Assembly (NCBI GenBank): GCA_914767715.1
Contig: OU612071.1
Location: forward strand, 13,685,493-13,749,492
DNA from: Membranipora membranacea
Taxonomy: Eukaryota > Bryozoa > Gymnolaemata > Cheilostomatida > Membraniporidae
DNA length: 64,000 nt
Direction of reading: 5' to 3'
Shown here: one piece after another, positions 57,501-64,000 of the stretch
Layout of the letters: each line of letters starts with the position of its first letter
How positions within the stretch are numbered: position 1 is the stretch's first letter
Program-made: the position numbers and the translations under genes
Notes under the pieces: model-generated
What the model was told of the DNA's origin: nothing
Database searches by the model: none
The model's input: only the letters and a program-made list of their open reading frames with translations

Positions 57501-59216
57501 TGTGAGAAGTTCTTGAGAGACAGCCATGTTACAAAGATAGTCGAGAACAATAGCTCTATGTTGGAAAGTCTGAGTTGTGTGTCAAAATTAACTGTCGATT
57601 TCCCGCCGATTAAATTTCTACAAGGTATGTCATCAGTACCCTTTACACCACATGACACCATATACTCCATGTAACGACCATTATCTGAATTTTTGACGAC
57701 AACAAAAATATATTAGACATCCCTAACTTATCTTCGATCAATATCAATGCCACTTTTGTAAGAAGTAACACTCAATTTTCATTTGCTATTCAGCTGTTGG
57801 CATGTTAGGATATTTTTAGAGATTAATTACTTAGCAATGAAAGATCTAGCCAGATGTTACCCTAGTTATTTGCTTTCATAATGTATGATCTGTTTTGATT
57901 TTCCAGATGATGTTGAGAAATTTGATAATTTGAATCATGCTCTGAGTGTAGATGGAGTTCAGTTCATATCGGTGGTAGATCTCGATACAGACTGGTACGC
58001 GCAAAGCATCGCCATGACCAGTGATGGTAGAATAATATGCTGTTGTGAAGAAGGAATTCTGCTACAGACAGACGATATGAAAGGATGGGCTGAAGTTTAT
58101 AGGTCCAATGATGGTTATATCATTGTGGGAATATCTTTGTATGGTGTTGACCTGTACATCATTGAGACAAAAAGGAAGGTATCAATTCCAGATCATGTCG
58201 TCGTTTGCTTTCGAAACTTTCTAGAAGCTGCTTCAGATGGCAAACTAGACAAAAAGGAGATATTTCAATTTCAGTATGCTGTTCTGCCCACCCAGTATAG
58301 CCCACCAGGTTTTTCTGTCTCAGCTGATGTTTGTTTGGTGACTTTTGCCAACAATGTTCTTTGTTATAATATGGAAACCGGTGTTAAAACTTTAACCACA
58401 GAAAATGATAGCAGACAATGCGCCCACCCACATATAATGTCACCAGACAGTTATTGGATTGCTCAAGAAGAAATGGATCTTGTTCATCTGGCCGGTGAAA
58501 GTCTGGATGAAAATAACGTAATAGAAAGTGAGGATATCGATGGAATATGTCGGTGGAAGGACGGTATGCTGATCCTTTCCGATGCTCGAGGGACCAAACT
58601 GACCAAACTGAAGCTATGGGGGTCATCAGGTACTAGATACATCAAAGCTATAGTTGCGCCTCCCGTATTTGGTTTCATATTGAAGGTCTCAGTCTAATTA
58701 AGAGCACCATAGCAACCTTTTGAATAGCCTATAGGGGAGGCAGGGATACTCTCCCTCCCCTAGAATGCGCAACACAGTGGCCTAAAAATACTATCATTGA
58801 ATATATCATGTCAGAATCAGCTCATTTGGGTCTAAAATTTGCTATTTATATAATTTAAACGCATTTGAGGCTGAGAGTTAACCCCAGACTCCACAGGAGG
58901 CTTACAATATCCAACCTTGGTACACTTCACAGCCTCAAAGTTTGTTCACCTCCCCTAAGATTTTTCCTAAACTATGGGCCTGTAAGTTGAAGGATGTGTA
59001 TGTAACATTGTGCTATTGAAATGTTGTTACCGTGTTATATTCTATGTTTTAGGTAAACATTTGGCCAGTTTCTCACATGAGATGCTAGATTATTGTAGCG
59101 ATGAAGGTGGTATTTGCTCAAACCAGGATAATTTTGCTGTTTTCGGTGCCAAAAGGAAATCAGTCTTGCGGTTCAAACTTGTATACGGGAAGGACAGCAT
59201 ATTGGAAACGCAGTAA
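51538..59216 (+). CDS. TRIM-type RING/B-box/coiled-coil/propeller-like protein, copy 3 (intact)
   Basis: Eight exons: 51538-51707, 52144-52260, 52528-52651, 53071-53254, 56059-56270, 57363-57624, 57907-58629, 59053-59216; phases agree throughout; 651 residues. RING at residues ~8-56 (CPFC, KCNH, CLSC, CSIC). A linker with a possible nuclear signal AKRVKL follows. Two Cys/His modules span ~105-198 (CVAC, CISC, CSHHE; CKEH, CCKNC, CPSC). Charged coiled coil covers ~200-350 (KVAELCVEEKRAWLKLDDI, FLRDSHVTKIVENN). A propeller-like region of about 240 residues (DGVQFIS, TSDGRIICCC, YGVDLYIIE, ICRWKDGML) and a conserved tail (FSHEMLDYCSDEGGICSNQD) end the protein. The donor before the tail exon is CAG|GTACTA. 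RING/B-box/coiled-coil proteins are usually E3 ubiquitin ligases that form antiparallel dimers; the target would be bound by the C-terminal part. The first exon is preceded by TTGTTACAG, implying a non-coding exon upstream. Confidence 0.88.
53273..55305. mobile_element. 2-kb foldback transposon in intron 4 of TRIM copy 3
   Basis: Arms of about 330 bases (53,273-53,600 and 54,975-55,305) are inverted copies: CCAGAAGCAGC ends, then GGCACGGACAATATTTG versus GGCACAGACAATTTTTG, TGTAAAATTCACCGG, CCCAGTTGTA, TTTAGAAATTAAAAGGTGTT and CCTGGAATTCCC are all mirrored. The middle contains tandem units with a GCTGCCGCGCTGCCG core and GACATGATTGCTACAAC(T/C)GGGTACAC at about 54,335, 54,475, 54,760 and (cut short) 54,905. 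No transposase frame. Foldback (long-TIR) elements have this structure. Confidence 0.8.
54567..54614. repeat. 48-bp near-perfect palindrome
   Basis: GCTCCCGATCCACTGGTCAC..GTGACCAGTGGATTGGGAGC around GCCGCGGC, with one mismatch in 24 pairs. Weaker complementarity continues outward to about 54,525 and 54,655. It lies in one tandem unit of the foldback element and is absent from the others, so it is probably a separate small insertion. Confidence 0.9.
55634..55960 (+). mobile_element. TTAA-flanked MITE, copy alpha
   Basis: Perfect TTAA on both sides (55,630-55,633 and 55,961-55,964), with inverted ends AGTGACAGTCCTA(C/T)TAG. Inside is an exact 20-bp inverted repeat GATCATAGTGGATCATAGTG with a short spacer (55,767-55,826). 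TTAA targets are typical of piggyBac-type transposition. The related copy at 41,006-41,385 is inverted. Confidence 0.82.
56740..56990 (-). repeat. tRNA-derived SINE, copy 1
   Basis: On the minus strand a tRNA-Arg-like head (GCCGTGCGGCAATGGATAGG) is followed by GGTGGTGTCAAGAAGGGCAT, a core resembling one common in mollusc and other marine invertebrate SINEs, then CTCCTGTGCCAC and a tail with TTTCTCACACAG and GGGTATC. The second copy is at 59,735-59,892. Confidence 0.72.
58722..58985. repeat. hAT-like MITE family, copy 3
   Basis: TATAGGGGAGGCAGGGA at the left, CACCTCCCCTAAGATTTTT..GGGCCTG at the right. Shares AACACAGTGGCCTAAAAA and TCAGAATCAGCTC with the copy at 16,315. It lies in the last intron of TRIM copy 3. 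Confidence 0.7.
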
Positions 59217-59734
59217 TGGCATTACTCTGAAGGTGCGTTCATTATCAATATTATTATTTAGCTGCTCCGCGTCATCATGAGAGCTATTTTTAGGTCAGCC
59301 AGGAATCTTGTTTATGACACCAACACAGGCATTCCAGCGTATTTTAGGAGTGATAATCTTTGTGCCACTCATGATGTATGGTAATTAAGTAAGATTGTCA
59401 TCTGGTATTTTTGTTTTTAGGATTCAGCTTCTGACTGATAAAGATTGAGGAATAATCATGCGATGTAGAAGGAAAACATTTTGTACATGTAACTGCCACA
59501 GCCGTTAGTGCAACATCGCTCAATTTTTATTCTCCAATAGATATAAATCAAAAATTATTATCTTCATACACAGGTTTTCTTGCCAGCAATCGCCCAGTCT
59601 CATAGACAGGTTTTTGTCATTTTTTTAATGTGAAAGTAATATATATTTTCTTATATCTCATCATCCATGGCTGCAACAGTTGCTCTCAGTCCACTGTGAT
59701 GCCCCATTATAAGGTTTCCTTCCATGTACTACTC

Positions 59735-59892
59735 ACGTCTATTTATAGTCCCGATACCCTGTGTTAACGTGTGAGAAACCATAGTGTTGCTCGGTTATTC
59801 TGTCTCGGTATCAGTACAGGTCTGGATCCTGATGGGGCACAGGAGCATTTGAGGTTTGGATGCTCTTCCTGACACCACCGTGTCACGCTGGC
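59735..59892 (-). repeat. tRNA-derived SINE, copy 2 (5' part missing)
   Basis: On the minus strand: GGTGGTGTCAGGAAGAGCAT, CTCAAATGCTCCTGTGCCCC, TGATACCGAGACAG, TTTCTCACACGTTAACACAG and GGGTATCGGGACTATAAATA, matching the copy at 56,740-56,990. The tRNA-like head is replaced by other sequence. Confidence 0.75.
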
Positions 59893-60466
59893 ACAAATAA
59901 CTTATATTATATATCATTATATGGAGCGCATAATACAAGTAAGATAAATCAAGACATCAATTTGGCTTATATGTACGCAATCCATGAGTCGATTATAGAC
60001 TACAGAAATCGCTGGAATAGCAATCTTGATCTTAAGTTTTTGGTTTTGATGTAAAGTCTGTTCCATCATTGGCCACGGGTAGTCAATATCGTTTCGCACA
60101 TTGGTGTGTAGCACAGACAGAGTGTTGAGATGGACTTGAATTGTCTCCAAATCGCTCATTTCATGGCGTGTATGAGTTTCGATGCGATTGGAAAACACAG
60201 CTGCAGTTTCATCTCCTACTTTTCACGGTTTCATTAGTGTGTTGTGGAAACCAGCATGGTCCTGCACGTGTTAGTAGTAGGCTTATCGCAAAGGCCTTTG
60301 AATGAAGGCTAGTTGTAGTGGTGTTACTTCTGTTTTGTTAAACATATGCACACTCTCATCATTCCAAGCTTTCCTGCCCCATTCCCCAACCAATCATGAG
60401 CCCAGAATCGGATTTGACTAAGGAGTTCGGGATATATGTGTCCGGTGATTTGACGACTTGCCTGTA

Positions 60467-60674
60467 TATTGGAGTTGTCTTTTCCGAGAAAACGAGAAGG
60501 GCAATTACAATGTTATATACTCCGGGATTCGATTGGCTGCCTAGAGGGAAAACCCATTGTGTCTTATACCCAAAATTGTAGGTATAAGACACGGTGAGTA
60601 TATTCCCCAAGAGAGCCAATCAAACAACTAATATATTTTGGTTCTTGATCACTTTGAAGAGACAACTCCAATGT
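60467..60674. repeat. Foldback MITE with GGAGTTGTCTTTTC ends
   Basis: Ends TATTGGAGTTGTCTTTTC and GAAGAGACAACTCCAATGTA are inverted. The middle is itself palindromic (GTGTCTTATACC..GGTATAAGACAC, GATTGGCT..AGCCAATC). This is the most complete copy of a family also seen at 29,880-30,033, 50,690-50,830 and, as miniature forms, at 20,857 and 46,351. Confidence 0.78.
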
Positions 60675-61320
60675 AGAGTACTGTTAAAGTAATGTCATGT
60701 TCAGGCCAGGGAGATACATATGCTAGGAAAATGGCCTAATGAATACCATCTACCATGAATAGGTGATTGTTTAAGCGCTAAACAGTTATGACAATGTGTA
60801 GCAGACAAAATATAACAGAGAACAACGATAAAAATTGTAAAATTGAACTATATTTTACTATAAAATAATATTTCCAAAAAAAACTTTTTTGGCTATGCGC
60901 CTATAATCATTCCCTGGCAGTAAAAGGCTGAAATGCAGATGGTAACTTTGATATATAAAAAGGATATGAATAGAGTTACATCAGATCGTTAGATTCAGCG
61001 TCAGCATAGTCGATGCTATAAAATAGGTAATAGAGGTAGGGGCATAGATTTCACTTTTTCATCCCTGTACTTTACTCATCTAGGGAAAGTTATGTAGTCA
61101 TTGGAAGCGCATATTTAACCAGTCCAGCACCACAGATATTCTGTTGGTTCCTAATGTCTGACGGTTGGCGCTGGAATGCCTGGAAATGCAGCGCTCCATA
61201 CTTGACATAAGTGCTGGTCTCATAAACAAGATTCTGTGCTGACCAAACCATAGCTCTCATGATGATGCGGAGCTACTAAATGATGTGAGTAATAATGAAG
61301 ACACCTTCAGAGTGATGCCA

Positions 61321-63782
61321 TTACTCCGTTTCCAACATGCTGTGTTTCCCAAATACAAGTTTGAACCGCAAGACTGATTCGTGTTCAGCACCGAAGACAG
61401 CAAAGTTATCCTGGTTTGAGCAAATACCACCTTCATCGTCGCTACAATAATCTAGCATCTCATGTGAGAAACTGGCCAAATGTTTACCTAAAACAAAGAA
61501 TTTAACAAGGTAAAAAGCGTTGACACCATTAAATGTAACATTCATCCAAGCTCATGCCTTTCATCAAAGCTTGCTAACATGATTTAACACATTAAAACAG
61601 CAACATGTGGCGCCATCATCGCAAACAACTACCTTACATTACAAAATGGAAATAGCTCTCAGCAAAATGGGAGAATTAGCAAGCCTGTTTGAAACGTTTA
61701 TATTAGGTCAGATGACAGTTAGTAAGTCAGTCTTATAAGAGATGTTCTGAAAAGAGTTCAAAACTTTTAAGCCTGTGCGACCTTGAACAATGACCTTGAA
61801 CTGGCAATTGGATTGAATTTACTATATCTAGTACCTGAAGACCCCAGTATCCTCAGTGTAGCTGGTCCCCTAAAAGGTTTGGAAAGAACCAACATACCGT
61901 CCTTCCATCGACATATTCCGTCTATGTACTTATTTTTTGTTGCTCTATCCACTTGCAGACTTTCACCAGCCAGATTAACAAGATACCTTCCGTTTTGAGA
62001 GATCCAATAATTGCCTGTGGACATAATATTTGGGTCGGCACAGCGCCTGACACCATTGTCTTTGGTGAATGTTTTGTTACCAGTTTCCATATTATAACAA
62101 GCGACACTGTCGCCAAAAGTCACTAGACAAATTTCAGCAGAGACTGCAATGTCAGGATGTCGATACATAGGGGCAAAACAAGCATACTCGAATTGAAATA
62201 TCATATTTTTGTTAAGTCTGCCCTTTGAAACAGCTTCTAGAAAGTTTTGAACGCACAAAACAACATGAGCTGATTTTGATGTATCTTCATTTGTCTCAAT
62301 GATGTAAAGATCGTCGCCGTACAAAGATATTCCTGTTATCATAATATTCTTCTCGGTGCTATATACTTTAATCCAGCCTTTCATATCAGGCGTCTGGAGC
62401 AGAAGTCCGTTATGACAACAGCATATGATTATGCCATCGCTGGTCATAGCAAGGCTATGTGCATACCAGTCGTTATCGAGGTCTATCACAGATTCTGATA
62501 TGAACTGAACCCCATCTACACTCAGAGCATAATTCAAATTCTCAAATTTCTCGACATCATCTGAAAAGTGAAAACAGATTATACATCATGAATGTACAAG
62601 ATTGAGGTCACATCTGGCTAGAATCTTTATGGCTTTGCGATAAGTTCTCTAACATACTCATCACATGGTGAACTGAGACCAGCAACTCAATAGCAAATTA
62701 AGTGCTACTTCTGAGAAAAGTAGAATAGATATACATGTACCTAGATCGAACTTGAGCTAGATCCAATAACTGACACAGAATTATATACTGATGTAATTTA
62801 TCAACCAATAGCCACACTACTTTTTTTTTATCACCAATCCAACAATTCATATCATCAGTTAGGGATGGCTTATCACTTCATTTATATTGATGTCACTTTG
62901 GTTTTTGTTATTTGGTCCACTCAAAAATCATATAATGTAGGTGGTGTAGTGAAATGTAGCGTAAAGGGTAACGATGACCTACCTTTAAGATATTCCATCT
63001 TTGGGAAACCGACAGCATATTCTCTATAATACCTCAAACTACTCAACATGGAGCTACTGTTCTCGACTATCTTTGTAACATGGCTGTCTCTCAAGAACTT
63101 CTCACATGAGGCCATCTTTGTTTCAAGTTCTTCTCTGGTGCCTCTTAATTTCTCCATGTCTATCTCAGCCTTGGCCTTTGCAGTCCGTTCAAAGCGTGCT
63201 ATCCTCTCCTTAAAGTTCAGCTCCAGGGATTTGACAAGTGCAGTCTGAAAATATGTTTAAACATCTTTACTAGCCAATGCTCTCAAACTCCCTTTCATAT
63301 TTTCATACAGACCACAAACTTGATAAAATTCTCGGTTCGGAAAATAAAGAATCCAGTAATTCTACCAAAGCTATATTCACAAAAACATATTTCTCTCCAA
63401 AACTTTGTTTTCACAAATAATGAAAATAAAATTAAACCATGATATCTTGGTTTTGCTGACACAACTGAATTCAACCTATATCGATCAGAGGTATAGAGCC
63501 AATAGAACATGACGTGATCAGTTTGGAAATAGCTAGCAATAAATTTTGCATGATGGTACTATTCACTCACCAGCTCTTGAGCCTTTTTCTCAACTTGAAT
63601 GGTCATCGCTCTACAATCTTCTTCTATATCGTCCAGTTTTAGCCAGGCTTGCTTTTCCTCGACACAGAGCTCAGCTACTTCTGTCGACAGTTGTTTTATG
63701 GCGTCAGAGAACTTGGATTTTATTTGTGTCTCAGTGTCCTTGAGCGTTTTGAAAACGTGAGTATTTCCGTCAGAGCTAGTGT
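61321..63782 (-). CDS. TRIM-type RING/B-box/coiled-coil/propeller-like protein, copy 4 (3' part)
   Basis: Exons 63782-63571, 63244-62983, 62560-61835 and 61487-61321, equivalent to exons 5-8 of copy 3. All frames are open and all phases conserved. They encode the charged coiled coil (KVAELCVEEK-like, KIVENSSSM), the propeller-like region (DGVQFISESVIDLD, GLLLQTPDMKGW, YGDDLYIIE, CRWKDGMLVLS) and the tail with one extra Asp (CSDDEGGICSNQ). The RING and B-box exons should lie beyond the right edge, since the gene runs leftward. With copy 3 it forms a convergent pair. Confidence 0.85.
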
Positions 63783-64000
63783 CTATGAAGAGTACGGACA
63801 AATTTCAAAGTTTCAAATTATGAACCTAAGAGGAATAATTGTTAGCTAGAGTTGACTTCAGCTAGTTTGAGGTTGCTTCAGAACTAGTTCCTATGAGCAT
63901 GGCAACATATTAGAGTTTAGTTTACGTAATGTTAGCTAGCGCTGAAATTCAACCGAACTACAAAGAGTTTGGCATGATATCTGAATTTCAAATTCTTTTG

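Larger units (their letters stand above)
59217..61320. other. Intergenic between convergent TRIM copies 3 and 4
   Basis: Contains the inverted-duplication flank shared with copy 2 (about 61,000-61,320), a SINE copy (59,735-59,892) and a foldback MITE (60,467-60,674). No gene is supported. Confidence 0.55.

Noticed and set aside
58384-58678. Minus-strand open frames over TRIM copy 3
   Set aside because: Antisense shadows of exon 7; no independent support.

Overview
The window is animal nuclear DNA. The genes are intron-rich with GT-AG splicing, the intergenic DNA is AT-rich, and transposons and foldback repeats are dense. The gene families (an innexin/pannexin tail, a PRDM9-type recombination protein, RING/B-box proteins, a PAN plus fibrinogen-domain protein) fit an aquatic invertebrate. 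I cannot place it below Metazoa from this sequence alone. Bacterial features such as operons or CRISPR arrays are absent.

Layout. 1-2,621: a reverse-strand U2-snRNA-headed repeat, AT-rich DNA, then the last two exons of an innexin-type gene. 2,622-6,597: intergenic, mostly repeats. 6,598-13,099: an 11-exon gene whose splice phases all fit and which encodes an 810-residue PRDM9 (Meisetz) homologue: KRAB-like domain, SSXRD-like basic segment, zinc knuckle, PR/SET methyltransferase domain with its tyrosines kept, one lone zinc finger, then a 12-finger array whose last ten fingers are 84-bp tandem repeats. A short frame change ends the array, and two further fingers lie beyond it out of frame. 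14,200-15,535: a 5'-truncated LINE with an intact reverse transcriptase core.

16,854-64,000 holds four copies of one RING/B-box/coiled-coil/propeller-like (TRIM-type) gene with the same eight-exon structure. Copy 1 (minus, 16,854-23,033) is open except for one broken exon junction. Copy 2 (plus, 44,327-49,990) is a pseudogene with two Cys-to-stop changes, a MITE inside an exon, and frameshifts. Copy 3 (plus, 51,538-59,216) is intact at 651 residues. Copy 4 (minus, 61,321 to beyond the edge) is open in the exons seen. Between copies 1 and 2 lie a young non-autonomous LTR element (24,827-29,235, minus) whose LTRs carry G-tract minisatellites, a repeat-rich stretch, and a seven-exon gene for a secreted PAN/apple plus fibrinogen-like protein (34,588-41,635, 321 residues).

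The rest is mobile DNA: two U2-headed SINE copies, tRNA-derived SINEs, hAT-like and TTAA-flanked MITEs, a 47-bp palindromic insertion with its own target duplication, a 2-kb foldback element, and a Ty3/gypsy LTR with a gag fragment. The most notable system is the PRDM9-type gene: variation in its array is concentrated at the DNA-contact residues, and a three-finger block is duplicated without visible differences.
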